The notes under the pieces are model-generated. The model worked only from the letters and a program-made list of their open reading frames with translations, searched no databases and had not been told where the DNA came from. Below are positions 25,001 through 33,036 of a stretch of DNA of 34,146 nt, piece by piece. How positions within the stretch are numbered: the stretch's first letter is position 1; each line of letters opens with the position of its first letter. This stretch comes from Candidatus Cryptobacteroides intestinipullorum. GTDB lineage: Bacteria; Bacteroidota; Bacteroidia; Bacteroidales; UBA932. Where the stretch lies: positions 1-34,146 of the forward strand of contig DVIP01000149.1 of NCBI GenBank assembly GCA_018711225.1, read 5' to 3'. The position numbers and the translations under genes were made by a program.

Positions 25001-26140
25001 ATGGCAGGCAGGATATTGGCAATCAATACCGGATCGACCTCGACCAAGTTGGGATATTATGACTCCGGAAAGAAGGTGTTCGAAGAGAACATCTTCCACA
25101 GTTCGGAGAAATTGTCCAGATATAACTCTGTAATGGAACAGGGCCACATGAGGCTTGTTACCATTACAGAGTTCCTTTTGTCCAAGGGGATCCGGCTAGT
25201 GGACATAGACCTGGTTATGTCCCGGTCAGGTCTGGTGACTCCGATGGAGACTGGAGTGTATGAAATAACGGGGATTCTGGAAGATGCCCTCAGGGCTTGC
25301 AAGAACGGTGTGCACGCATGCAATCTGGCCGGACTTCTTGCATGCGATATTGCCGAACTGGTGAATGATGTCAGGAAGGAAGCCGGTATCAGCGAAGTGT
25401 GCAAGGCATATATGGCGGACCCTCCCATGGCGGATGAAATGCTGCCGGAAGCCAAAATAGGAGGCATCCCGGAGTTCTACCGCCGGCCTCTTTGCCATGC
25501 CCTGAACTCAAGGGCTGTCGTAAGGCATTATGCCGGGTCGAAGGGACTGAAGCAGAAGGACGTGACAGCTATCGTGGCACATATCGGAGGTGGTACGTCC
25601 GTGACACTTCACCGTGACGGGCGCATAATCGACACGAACGATGCCCTCGGCGGAGACGGCCCGCTGAGTACGGAGCGTGCAGGCACTGTCCCTGCTTTTC
25701 CTCTGATAGAGATGTGCTTCAGCGGGAAATATACTAAAGACGAGATCAAGAAGAAACTCGTGGGGCACGGAGGTGCAGTGGCATACTTCGGTACCAATGA
25801 TTTCAAGGCGGTGGTGGCGAAGGCCGAGGCTGGTGACCGGGAGACCAGACTTTTCCTGGACGGTTTCTGTCTCAGTGTAGCGAAATACATCGCTTCGCTT
25901 GCCGCCGACGTATGCGGAAAGGTGGACGTAATAATTCTGACCGGAGGCATAGCACACAACGGCAAGCTGATGGAGGAAATTTCGCGCAGGGTCTCTTTCA
26001 TAGCCCCTGTCGCCGTATATCCGGGAGGAAACGAGATGGATTCACTCGCAGAAAACGGCTATGCCGTACTTTCCGGGGAGGTGGAGGTGAAATATTATGA
26101 CCCGCATGAGCAGGAGAAAAGATCTTTTGCAGGCAGATAA
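25001..26140 (+). CDS. buk: Butyrate kinase
   Basis: A 379-residue ASKHA-family kinase that makes butyrate and ATP from butyryl phosphate. The phosphate-1 motif is ILAINTGSTSTKLGYY (start), the middle contains AHIGGGTSVTLHRDGRIIDT and GDGPLSTERAGTVP, and the adenosine-site motif is DVIILTGGIAHN. These are Buk features; acetate kinase, encoded two genes upstream, differs clearly. With Ptb it makes one ATP per acyl-CoA. The last 46 bases overlap the 3' end of the convergent serine hydrolase gene. Confidence 0.95.
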   Translation: MAGRILAINTGSTSTKLGYYDSGKKVFEENIFHSSEKLSRYNSVMEQGHMRLVTITEFLLSKGIRLVDIDLVMSRSGLVTPMETGVYEITGILEDALRACKNGVHACNLAGLLACDIAELVNDVRKEAGISEVCKAYMADPPMADEMLPEAKIGGIPEFYRRPLCHALNSRAVVRHYAGSKGLKQKDVTAIVAHIGGGTSVTLHRDGRIIDTNDALGGDGPLSTERAGTVPAFPLIEMCFSGKYTKDEIKKKLVGHGGAVAYFGTNDFKAVVAKAEAGDRETRLFLDGFCLSVAKYIASLAADVCGKVDVIILTGGIAHNGKLMEEISRRVSFIAPVAVYPGGNEMDSLAENGYAVLSGEVEVKYYDPHEQEKRSFAGR

Positions 26141-27408
26141 CCGCTGTAAAGCTCCCTGCATTGTCTGAACAGGGCCTCGGTGTATTTCGTAAAGCCGGGG
26201 CCTTTCCATGTACTGGTGTTGGTAATCATCACCCAGCACTCGCCGTCCGGGAAGTATTTGACGAGGGCGCTTGTCCCGCCGAGAGTTCCGGTCCTGGTCC
26301 ATTCTCCGTCAGGTTTGGTGTCGTTCCATCCGAGAGAGAATGTCTCCGGATCGAAATATTCCGTCATGGCGGCGATACTTTCTTCCGAAATTATGTCCCT
26401 GACTTCCGGCCGGCCGTCAATCGAGGCCACGAAACGGCACAGTTCAGACGGTGAGCCGCACCATGCGCCTGCGCCGGAGAGGCCGTGTATGTCATTGGCC
26501 CCATAGCATCTTTCGACCATCCTGCCGCTGAGGTTGTACTCTTCATGCAGTTCCGAGCCTTCGTGCATATAGTATCTTACTTCGTTGGGGTATTTTTCCT
26601 CATAATAATTGTTGGCAAGGTGCATGTCGAAACATCCTGCAGGATGCAGCACGTTTTCCTGTATGAAGTTTTCGTAACTGGTCCCGCTGACTTTTTCTAT
26701 AATCATGGACAGGAGCAGATACCCGAAGTTGGAATATCTCTGCCATGTGCCGGGCTTGTAGCCGAGCGGCCTGGTGAGGACGCATCTGACGAGTGTCTCG
26801 TGATCCGGAGCACAGTCCAGTCTGAACTGGCGTATGATATCCTGGGTGGAGAACATGGGGTCGCCGCGGCTGTTCGTGAAACCGGCCTTGTGGCGCAGGA
26901 GGTCTTCGACAGTGATATCGAATTTGGCCTTTTCCCTGATGGCCGAAGTGTATATGGAGTCGTTGAGTATGCCTCTTTCCCCGAATACCGTGTCCCTGAG
27001 TGAGAGTTTGCCTTTTTCCTGAAGCACCATTATCCCTGCGGCTGTAATCAGTTTGGAAACGGATGCCATTCTCAGGATATGCCCCGGAGACATTTTTTCG
27101 CCCAGAGCCTCGTCCGCATAGCCGTACCCTTTCGCATACAGCAGAGAATCATTCCTCATTATGGACAGGGACGCTCCTTTTATCTCCCATTTCTTAAGGA
27201 AATTCTCGATTCTCGAATCCATTTTCTCCAGTTCCGGAATATCGGACATCACGTTGTCTATACTCTCGTTCAGTGATACTCCGGCCGTTGTTTCCATGGT
27301 GTCCGGCATCGGCTTGTCTTTAGACGATGACGACAGCGGCAGTATTATTGCCGCCAGAACGGCGCAGATCAGTATCGGGTACAGGATAATCAGCTTCTTT
27401 CTGCTCAT
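26095..27408 (-). CDS. Beta-lactamase-fold serine hydrolase (class C-related)
   Basis: A 437-residue protein with an N-terminal hydrophobic segment (LIILYPILICAVLAAIILPL) that is either a signal or a membrane anchor. The penicillin-binding/class C fold is marked by SxxK at S116-K119 (MASVSKLITA), YxN at Y225-N227 (RYSNFGYLLL), and a third motif TGTLGG preceded by Arg instead of the usual Lys or His. Such proteins act as esterases, D,D-peptidases or D-aminopeptidases more often than as true beta-lactamases, so resistance should not be assumed. It overlaps the upstream kinase-like gene by 4 bases (ATGA), and its 3' end overlaps buk by 46 bases. Confidence 0.9.
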   Translation of the reverse strand: MSRKKLIILYPILICAVLAAIILPLSSSSKDKPMPDTMETTAGVSLNESIDNVMSDIPELEKMDSRIENFLKKWEIKGASLSIMRNDSLLYAKGYGYADEALGEKMSPGHILRMASVSKLITAAGIMVLQEKGKLSLRDTVFGERGILNDSIYTSAIREKAKFDITVEDLLRHKAGFTNSRGDPMFSTQDIIRQFRLDCAPDHETLVRCVLTRPLGYKPGTWQRYSNFGYLLLSMIIEKVSGTSYENFIQENVLHPAGCFDMHLANNYYEEKYPNEVRYYMHEGSELHEEYNLSGRMVERCYGANDIHGLSGAGAWCGSPSELCRFVASIDGRPEVRDIISEESIAAMTEYFDPETFSLGWNDTKPDGEWTRTGTLGGTSALVKYFPDGECWVMITNTSTWKGPGFTKYTEALFRQCRELYSGYLPAKDLFSCSCGS

Positions 27409-28031
27409 CTCCCCTCCTTCTGCAGTCTGCCGGATCTTCTGGCAAAGTCTATTATGTATTCTGCCGTGCCTTCAGTTCCCAGAATGGAAGAATCGATGCA
27501 CAAGTCATAATTGGAAGCCACGCCCCAGTTCCCGAAAGTGTAATAGTTGTAGTATGTCTCCCTTTTCCTGTCGGTCTTTGCAATCAGGTCCACGGCCTTT
27601 TCCCTGGTGAGATTCATGCGTTCCATTACTGTCTTGATCCTGATTTCTTCCGGTGCAGTGATGAAGATGTCTATGGCGCAGTCCATATCCCTCAGGATGT
27701 AGTCGGCGCAGCGTCCCACGATTACCGCGGATTCCTTTTCCGCTATGTCACGTATTACGGAACTCTGTATCTGGAAAAGGTTCTCCCCGTTCAGGAAATT
27801 TTTCGGGGCTCCGAAAGTCTGGGTGGCGAAAAACGATGAGACCGGGAACATGTTTCTTTTCTCGTCCTTTTTCCTGAAGACGTCCGGGCTGAAGCCGCTT
27901 GTTTCGGCGGCTTTGGTTATGAGTTCATTGTCATAGACGTGGATGCCGAGCATTTTCCCCAGTTCGAGGGCCACCAGCTTGCCTCCGCTTCCGAATTGTC
28001 TGCCGACGTTTATTATTATCTTGTTCTCCAT
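27405..28031 (-). CDS. Cytidylate-kinase-like P-loop protein
   Basis: A 208-residue cytosolic protein of the cytidylate kinase-like family (Pfam Cytidylate_kin2, from memory). It opens IIINVGRQFGSGGKLVALEL, a variant P-loop with GSGGK, then YDNELITKAAE, SAVIVGRCADYILRD, and a lid-like stretch KTDRKRETYYNYY carrying the basic residues expected to hold phosphate. The family is common in gut anaerobes, often near membrane proteins, and its substrate is not established. It begins 29 bases after the MATE gene and overlaps the serine hydrolase gene, so the three are likely cotranscribed. Confidence 0.87.
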   Translation of the reverse strand: MENKIIINVGRQFGSGGKLVALELGKMLGIHVYDNELITKAAETSGFSPDVFRKKDEKRNMFPVSSFFATQTFGAPKNFLNGENLFQIQSSVIRDIAEKESAVIVGRCADYILRDMDCAIDIFITAPEEIRIKTVMERMNLTREKAVDLIAKTDRKRETYYNYYTFGNWGVASNYDLCIDSSILGTEGTAEYIIDFARRSGRLQKEGR

Positions 28032-28060
28032 AATATCGCTTGTAAACGTTTTTCTTGTTT

Positions 28061-29449
28061 TCAGAGTTTGCTCCCGAGTATGGACGGATCATCGCCGTCC
28101 TTCAGCATCTTGAGTTTCTTCATAAGTCCCAGCAGCATGATGAACGTGAGCAGGGATGACAGAAAGTCCGCTATCGGGAAGGATATCCATATACCCTTGG
28201 AGTCCAGGAACATCGGAAGCACATAAAGCATCGGCAGAAGGAAAAGCAGCTGTCTGGACATGGACAGTATTATGGATTTGTTTATCATGCCGAGACACTG
28301 GAACAGGTTCGAAGTCACCATCTGGAAACCTACGAGAGGCAGCATGAGGTTGATGAGCACGAGACCTTTTGCGGCAAGATCTATCAGCTGCGGGTCCGAT
28401 GTGAACACTGACACCGCAGCGTGAGGGATGGCTATGGATACTATGAAACCAGCAAGAGCCACGAAGGTGGCGTATTTGACGGTCTTCATGTATACTTCCC
28501 TTACCCTGGAATATTTCCTCGCTCCGTAGTTGTACCCGGCTATAGGCTGCATCCCCTGGTTCAGTCCCATGTTAATCATGATGAACAGGAACGATATCCT
28601 GTTCACTATGCCGTATGCGCCGATGGCAAGGTCCCCGCTGTAGCTTTTCAGCTGCTGGTTGATGAACAGTGTCACCAGACATGCGGCAGAGTTCATGAGG
28701 AACGGGGCCAGACCTATGGAAAGCGAGTCCTTGGCTATCCTGATGTCCATTCTGAAGATTCCTTTGCGGAAGTGCAGAAGTTTCCTGGAGTCACTGAAAT
28801 AGAAGAGAATAATCACCAGTGCCACCATCTGTGCGATTACTGTGGCAAGCGCCGCACCTCTGATTCCCATATTGAGGGCGAAGATGAATATCGGCGCGAA
28901 GATGACATTCAGTATCACTGTCAGAATCGTCAGTACCATGGCCATTTTCGGGTTTCCCGACGCCCTCACCAGGTTGTTAAGTCCCAGATACAGATGCGTC
29001 ACCACATTGCCGAGCAGGATGACCTGCATGTACTCCCGTGCATAGACAATGGTATTTTCGCTGGCTCCGAAAAAATAGAGAATCGGGTCCAGGAACATCA
29101 GGGAGACTCCCATGAATATCAGTCCGATGACCGTGTTCAGCACCACTACATTTCCCAGCACCTTGTTTGCGACCTCATAGTTCTTCTGACCCAGAAGGAC
29201 AGACATGATGGTACTGGCTCCGACACCTACCAGGGTGCCGAAAGCCGCGGAAAGGTTCATCAGGGGGAATGTCACGGCAAGTCCGGATATGGCCAGAGGT
29301 CCCACTCCATGACCGATGAAGATGCTGTCTATCATGTTGTACAGCGAAGAAGCGGTCATCGCTATGATGGCCGGCCCCGCATATTTCATGAGAAGGCTGC
29401 CGATCTTCTCGGTCCCCAGTTCCAATGGAATAGCCTTGTTCTCTGCCAT
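28061..29449 (-). CDS. MATE-family multidrug/cation efflux transporter
   Basis: A 462-residue inner-membrane protein with about twelve helices in two related halves, each with the MATE layout: MIDSIFIGHGVGPLAISGLAV in the first half and GAYGIVNRISFLFIMINMGLNQGMQPIAGYNYGARKYSRV (abridged: GMQPIAGYNYGA) in the second. MATE exporters use Na+ or H+ to expel cationic compounds. The substrate cannot be predicted. Its start codon shares one base with the stop of the tandem-FKBP lipoprotein gene (TAATG), indicating coupled translation. Confidence 0.94.
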   Translation of the reverse strand: MAENKAIPLELGTEKIGSLLMKYAGPAIIAMTASSLYNMIDSIFIGHGVGPLAISGLAVTFPLMNLSAAFGTLVGVGASTIMSVLLGQKNYEVANKVLGNVVVLNTVIGLIFMGVSLMFLDPILYFFGASENTIVYAREYMQVILLGNVVTHLYLGLNNLVRASGNPKMAMVLTILTVILNVIFAPIFIFALNMGIRGAALATVIAQMVALVIILFYFSDSRKLLHFRKGIFRMDIRIAKDSLSIGLAPFLMNSAACLVTLFINQQLKSYSGDLAIGAYGIVNRISFLFIMINMGLNQGMQPIAGYNYGARKYSRVREVYMKTVKYATFVALAGFIVSIAIPHAAVSVFTSDPQLIDLAAKGLVLINLMLPLVGFQMVTSNLFQCLGMINKSIILSMSRQLLFLLPMLYVLPMFLDSKGIWISFPIADFLSSLLTFIMLLGLMKKLKMLKDGDDPSILGSKL

Positions 29450-30471
29450 TATTCTTCCTCCGGGTCCTTTACTATTTCGATTTCGAAAACGAGAGGTGCA
29501 TATTCAGGTATGAGGGAGCCGCTTCCGGATGTGCTGTATCCGTAGTCCGAGTAGAACAGCCCCGTCCCCTTCTCCATCGGCTTCATCTCCCACAGCGTCT
29601 TTCCGAACCCGGAGATTATGCTGTTCCCGTCCAGCTGTATGCTTATGGAGTCTTCCGCCATCTGGACTTCCACCGGACCGTATGTCTTGGATGCCGAGTA
29701 GATGTTGTTGTCCTTGGCCACGTTCTCTATGGTGGTGTCGAACACCTGTCCGTTCAGCAGTTTCCCGGTATAGTTGATATAAATCGTGGTGTCCTTGTGC
29801 AGGTCTTCTGGTGAACCTGTGCCCGGAGTGTCAGGCGACGACCTGTAATAGAAGCCTTCGTCCACGGCTGTAGGGTTTTCTCCAGGGAAGTTCTTCCGGA
29901 AATATCTCTCTATGGTGTCAATCTGCCATTTCATTATGTCGTCCACGACCCTGTTTAATTTTACCGTATAAATCTGGTGGCTGTTTCCGGTCACGTTTTT
30001 CATGTATTCCTCTTCGGTCTCGTAACGGTTGTAGGTCTGTGTCCATCCCGGTATCAGGGCAGTCCGCGTACCCCCTGTAACCATGTCGGATATCATGTCT
30101 TCCAGTCCCTTGTTCAGGGAATTGTCGCTTACGTTCCATACTCTAGGACCGTAATAGTACGACTTGTCAAATTCCCCTGTCTGTTTGGCTTTCAGGGAAT
30201 CGGACGTGGAAGTGATATTGCCCTCCAGGTCAGTGACCGTATATGTAACCATGGCATAGCCCGGAATTATGAGCCCCGAACCGTCGCCGGGAGTGTCCGA
30301 AAGGATATATGTGGATATGCCCGAACGGACAGCGTCAGGATAATGAGTAAGGAGCCAGGCATCTATGTATGTTTTCTCGTCCTGATTCGCAGGAGTCTCC
30401 TCTTGTACAGCGCAGCCGCCGAGGATTAATGCGGCCGATAAGGCTAAAGCCGGAAATCTGAATACCATCAT
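29449..30471 (-). CDS. FKBP-type peptidyl-prolyl isomerase lipoprotein, two FKBP-like domains
   Basis: A 340-residue lipoprotein (lipobox LILGGC, C20). The C-terminal 110 residues form an FKBP domain: DTTIYINYTGKLLNGQVFDT, GNSIISGFGKTLWEMKPMEKG and a closing YAPLVFEIEIV. Residues about 65-160 have the same order in weaker form (GYAMVTYTVTDLEGN, YYYGPRVWNVSDN, NKGLEDMISDMVTGGTRTALIPG), suggesting a second, degenerate FKBP fold. An ATG at 30531 would place the promoter inside the gene and bury the lipobox at residue 40; the ATGATG at 30471-30466 is preferred. It follows another FKBP lipoprotein after 67 bases. Its likely role is folding of outer-membrane or exported proteins. Confidence 0.85.
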   Translation of the reverse strand: MMVFRFPALALSAALILGGCAVQEETPANQDEKTYIDAWLLTHYPDAVRSGISTYILSDTPGDGSGLIIPGYAMVTYTVTDLEGNITSTSDSLKAKQTGEFDKSYYYGPRVWNVSDNSLNKGLEDMISDMVTGGTRTALIPGWTQTYNRYETEEEYMKNVTGNSHQIYTVKLNRVVDDIMKWQIDTIERYFRKNFPGENPTAVDEGFYYRSSPDTPGTGSPEDLHKDTTIYINYTGKLLNGQVFDTTIENVAKDNNIYSASKTYGPVEVQMAEDSISIQLDGNSIISGFGKTLWEMKPMEKGTGLFYSDYGYSTSGSGSLIPEYAPLVFEIEIVKDPEEE

Positions 30472-30487
30472 TAAAAGTTTTCTCGTG

Positions 30488-30495
30488 CAAAAATA
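30488..30495 (-). promoter_or_regulatory. -7 box before the tandem-FKBP gene
   Basis: The minus strand reads TATTTTTG, an exact TAnnTTTG, 16 bases before the chosen start codon. The -33 region is weak (TTTC). It suggests that this gene and the MATE gene can be transcribed apart from the DHH/FKBP pair. Confidence 0.45.
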
Positions 30496-30538
30496 CTGAT
30501 TAATTTGACTTGAAAAATTTTTTTCTTCCATGTTAAAC

Positions 30539-31096
30539 TCAGTCGTTCGTCAGACTCTCCACCCAGATCTGGTACAGCAGGGCCGAATTTGCCGGTATGC
30601 TTCCTACGATAGTGTCCCCGAAACCGTATTTCCCGGAAAAAACTATGTAGCAGATTTCTCCGCCTCTGACGCCTTCAAGACCTTTCATCAGCCCTTCCAC
30701 CAGACCTGCATCCTCGTCGAGAGTCAGAGTCAGGATTCCGTAGTCCGGTGAAGTCAGTGTCCAGCCGCTTTCAGTGGCGGTTTCCTCCCTGTTCGTGGCA
30801 AAAAGGTTCGAAGCGGTCGGGGCGCTGCTGCCTGAAAAAATGTAGCCGGCATAGTAGAACGATACCGTGCCGCCTTGTCTCAGTTCCTCGCCGCTGCCTT
30901 CCGTAAGCACCACTCTGTTCGATCCTCCGTTATGTACGATTCTCGGTGCCGGGTCCTGGGAGGACAGCCCTTCTATGAAGCTGTCTATGTTGTCTTCCTG
31001 TGAAGAATATGTCGTCTCCAGATTCTGTTTCTTGCAGGATGACAGTGCGGACACTGCCAAGGCTGCATAAAGGATATATTTCGTGAAATGTTTCAT
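30539..31096 (-). CDS. FKBP-type peptidyl-prolyl isomerase lipoprotein
   Basis: A 185-residue lipoprotein (lipobox LSSC, C21). The FKBP domain covers about residues 60-182: VVLTEGSGEELRQGGTVSFYY at its start, GLVEGLMKGLEGVRGGEICYIV, then KYGFGDTIVGSIPANSALLY, the active-site floor and 80s loop of this family. It resembles GldI-type FKBP lipoproteins of Bacteroidota, which I recall lying beside a DHH phosphoesterase gene, as here. I see no other gliding gene, so gldI is not assigned. It starts 12 bases after the DHH gene, and a -7 box lies across that gene's stop codon. Confidence 0.9.
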   Translation of the reverse strand: MKHFTKYILYAALAVSALSSCKKQNLETTYSSQEDNIDSFIEGLSSQDPAPRIVHNGGSNRVVLTEGSGEELRQGGTVSFYYAGYIFSGSSAPTASNLFATNREETATESGWTLTSPDYGILTLTLDEDAGLVEGLMKGLEGVRGGEICYIVFSGKYGFGDTIVGSIPANSALLYQIWVESLTND

Positions 31097-31103
31097 ATTC
31101 AGG

Positions 31104-31111
31104 CAAATTTA
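31104..31111 (-). promoter_or_regulatory. -7 box overlapping the DHH gene stop, before the FKBP gene
   Basis: The minus strand reads TAAATTTG, an exact TAnnTTTG, ending 7 bases before the FKBP start codon. No -33 TTG is seen. If active it would give an almost leaderless FKBP mRNA; it may also be chance in AT-rich sequence. Confidence 0.35.
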
Positions 31112-32158
31112 CATCGAAAGAAATTCTCCGGTCCTGGCTTCCACATAGGCTGCGGCTTCTGCGGCCGACCCGGTCTTCAGGTCCCTGCCCTTGACAAGTT
31201 TTCCTCCGGCTGCGAGTTCGTGCCCGCCTCCGTTGAAGAACATGGCGGCACATCTGTTGGCCGACGTCCCTTTTTTCGACCGTATGGAAACCCGGAACTT
31301 GTCGTCCTCTTCTTTTAGAAGGATGCTCATTCTAACACATTCCATGCCGAGGGGAATATTCACGAAACCTTCCGTCTCACCCTCGCGTATGTCATACTCG
31401 TCGGCCAGGCTTCTGTCTATTATCATATAGGCCACACCGTCACCCGTGATTTTCATCTTGTCTCCAAGAAGCCTTCCCATAAGCCGGAACCTGTTTTCGC
31501 GGTAATTGTTGTACAGGGAAGACAGTATCGCGTCCCGGTCCGTCCCCGCCGCCAGAAGTTCGGACGCCATCCTGAATGTGGACGGGAAAACGGAATTGGC
31601 GAAATTGTTCGTGTCGGTGGTCATTCCGGTCAGAAGGGCTTCCGGACACCCTGCGGGAAGTTTCCCTGCATCATGCCCGACGGATTCGGTACCCAGGAGG
31701 ATGTAATACAGGAGCTCGCAGGTGGAAGATATGCCGGTACATGAGAATACTATGTCGAAAAGCTCTCTGTCCGGCCCTATGTGATGGTCTATGAGGATTT
31801 TCGGACAGGATGCCCCGGCCAGTGCCTTTTCCAGATTTTCTGCCCTGCCGAAAGCGTTCATGTCCAGACAGAAGATCAGGCCGCTTTCCCGGATGGCGCT
31901 GACAGCCTTCTCCCTGTCTTCCTCATATACGATTATGGAGCCGCTGTCTGAACCTGTCATGAAGGCCAGTGATTCGGGGTATCTGTCATTCAGGACGATG
32001 ACGGGGTCCTTGCCTGCCGCTTTCAGAAAGCGCAGAAGTCCCAGGGAACTGCCGAGCGCATCGCCGTCAGGATGGGTGTGTGTCACAATGGCTATCCCGG
32101 AAGCACCGGAGATGCAGTCCATCATGGAAACGATAAGGGAAGTATCTATATCAGCCAT
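31109..32158 (-). CDS. DHH/DHHA1 phosphoesterase, NrnA-like (oligoribonuclease / pAp phosphatase)
   Basis: A 349-residue cytosolic metal-dependent phosphoesterase. Motif I is THTHPDGDALGSS (H27, H29, D31, D33), motif II is CLDMNAFGR, motif III is LIDHHIGPD, and the C-terminal DHHA1 domain ends with NGGGHELAAGGKL, which grips the substrate. NrnA-type members degrade 2-5-base RNAs and dephosphorylate pAp; c-di-AMP or pGpG phosphodiesterases are close relatives, so the substrate is open. An ATG at 32206 would add 16 residues and leave a leader of only about 5 bases. The chosen ATG gives a leader of about 54 and fits family starts; both remain possible. Confidence 0.9.
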   Translation of the reverse strand: MADIDTSLIVSMMDCISGASGIAIVTHTHPDGDALGSSLGLLRFLKAAGKDPVIVLNDRYPESLAFMTGSDSGSIIVYEEDREKAVSAIRESGLIFCLDMNAFGRAENLEKALAGASCPKILIDHHIGPDRELFDIVFSCTGISSTCELLYYILLGTESVGHDAGKLPAGCPEALLTGMTTDTNNFANSVFPSTFRMASELLAAGTDRDAILSSLYNNYRENRFRLMGRLLGDKMKITGDGVAYMIIDRSLADEYDIREGETEGFVNIPLGMECVRMSILLKEEDDKFRVSIRSKKGTSANRCAAMFFNGGGHELAAGGKLVKGRDLKTGSAAEAAAYVEARTGEFLSM

Positions 32159-32217
32159 AAATTCAGTGTCTTGCAGACCGGTCAGACCCAGGCGGGATTC
32201 TGACATCCAAGTGGGCG

Positions 32218-32225
32218 CAAATTTA
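32218..32225 (-). promoter_or_regulatory. -7 box of the DHH phosphoesterase gene
   Basis: The minus strand reads TAAATTTG, an exact TAnnTTTG. A TTTG on the same strand at 32250-32253 is 24 bases upstream, a long spacer. It is divergent from the promoter of the membrane-protein gene. Confidence 0.55.
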
Positions 32226-32234
32226 CAAATTATA

Positions 32235-32265
32235 TTGCATTTGATAAATCAAATTTTTAACTTTG
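32235..32265 (+). promoter_or_regulatory. Promoter of the 32326 gene cluster, with palindrome in the spacer
   Basis: TTG (32235-32237), a 20-base spacer and TAACTTTG (32258-32265) match the Bacteroidota promoter. The spacer contains the perfect palindrome ATTTGATAAATCAAAT (32239-32254), a candidate operator. The leader is about 54 bases. Confidence 0.65.
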
Positions 32266-32325
32266 TCCGGAATTTGATTTTTAAGGAAAGATTGGACAGA
32301 ATATAATTAAATCACTAAAATAATT

Positions 32326-33036
32326 ATGAAAATTTTGACAAAGGTACTCGTCTACCTCATCTTCCCGCTAGCCATCATCGGATTGGCTTACATGATTATC
32401 GAGGGCGTAATGGAGCCTGTGCGTTTCAACAATGAAAAGGCGTCCCGCGAACAGGTCGCTATCCAGAGACTGAAGGACATCCGTACGCTGCAGAATGCCT
32501 ACAAGACTGAATGTGGCAAATTCACTGCATCTTTTGACACTCTCAAGTCATTCTACACCGACTCGTCCATGAAGGTGGTCATGCAGCTCGGATCTGCCGA
32601 TGACTCTGTGGCTGTGGCCAATACGGAGAACCTGAAAAAACGCAATCCGAGGATTAAGCCGGAGCAGATGCTGGAACTTTACAGGAAAGGCGAGCGTCTT
32701 GTCTTCAGGATAGAGAACGAGATTCCGGTGAAGGACACCCTTTTCAAGAACCGTAAGGACTTCAATCTGGATTCTCTCGCATTCGTTCCGTTCTCACACG
32801 GTGATTCCATTAAAATGGCTGCTGTGGTGAAGACTGTTTCCGGTGTGAAGGTTCCTCTGTTCGAGGCCAGCCTTACATACAAGTCCCTGCTTAAAGGTAT
32901 GGACAACCAGCTCAGGATAAATCTTGACGCATCCGAGAAAGAGAGAAACGAGAAGAAATACGGTACCTCTGATTTTTCCGGTCTGAAAGTAGGAAGCATT
33001 ACTGCACCTAATAACAATGCAGGTAACTGGGAGTAA
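32326..33036 (+). CDS. Membrane-anchored protein with pseudopilin-like N-terminal half, function unknown
   Basis: A 236-residue protein I know only as a conserved Bacteroidota hypothetical. One N-terminal membrane helix (VYLIFPLAIIGLAYMIIEGV) is followed by a long amphipathic helix, KASREQVAIQRLKDIRTLQN, then AYKTECGKFTASFDTLKSFY. This order of membrane helix, charged helix and Y-K-x-E-C-G-K-F-x-x-S-x-D-x-L recalls type II secretion pseudopilins of the GspG kind (RVISDLRTLQSAL...DNGRYPTT). It lacks the GFTLIE-type leader peptidase site. The remaining 150 residues are mixed alpha/beta with no motif I recognise. It overlaps the DUF3822 gene by 20 bases, so the two are translated together. Confidence 0.8.
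   Translation: MKILTKVLVYLIFPLAIIGLAYMIIEGVMEPVRFNNEKASREQVAIQRLKDIRTLQNAYKTECGKFTASFDTLKSFYTDSSMKVVMQLGSADDSVAVANTENLKKRNPRIKPEQMLELYRKGERLVFRIENEIPVKDTLFKNRKDFNLDSLAFVPFSHGDSIKMAAVVKTVSGVKVPLFEASLTYKSLLKGMDNQLRINLDASEKERNEKKYGTSDFSGLKVGSITAPNNNAGNWE

Noticed and set aside
26095..27408. Antibiotic-resistance beta-lactamase
   Set aside because: The SxxK and YxN motifs show the fold only; the third motif is atypical and the gene is not in a mobile context, so resistance is not supported.
28421..29545. 374-codon open frame on the plus strand
   Set aside because: It lies antisense to the MATE transporter, whose membrane pattern is clear. The translation is rich in His, Gln and Tyr without any family motif, as expected of a shadow frame.
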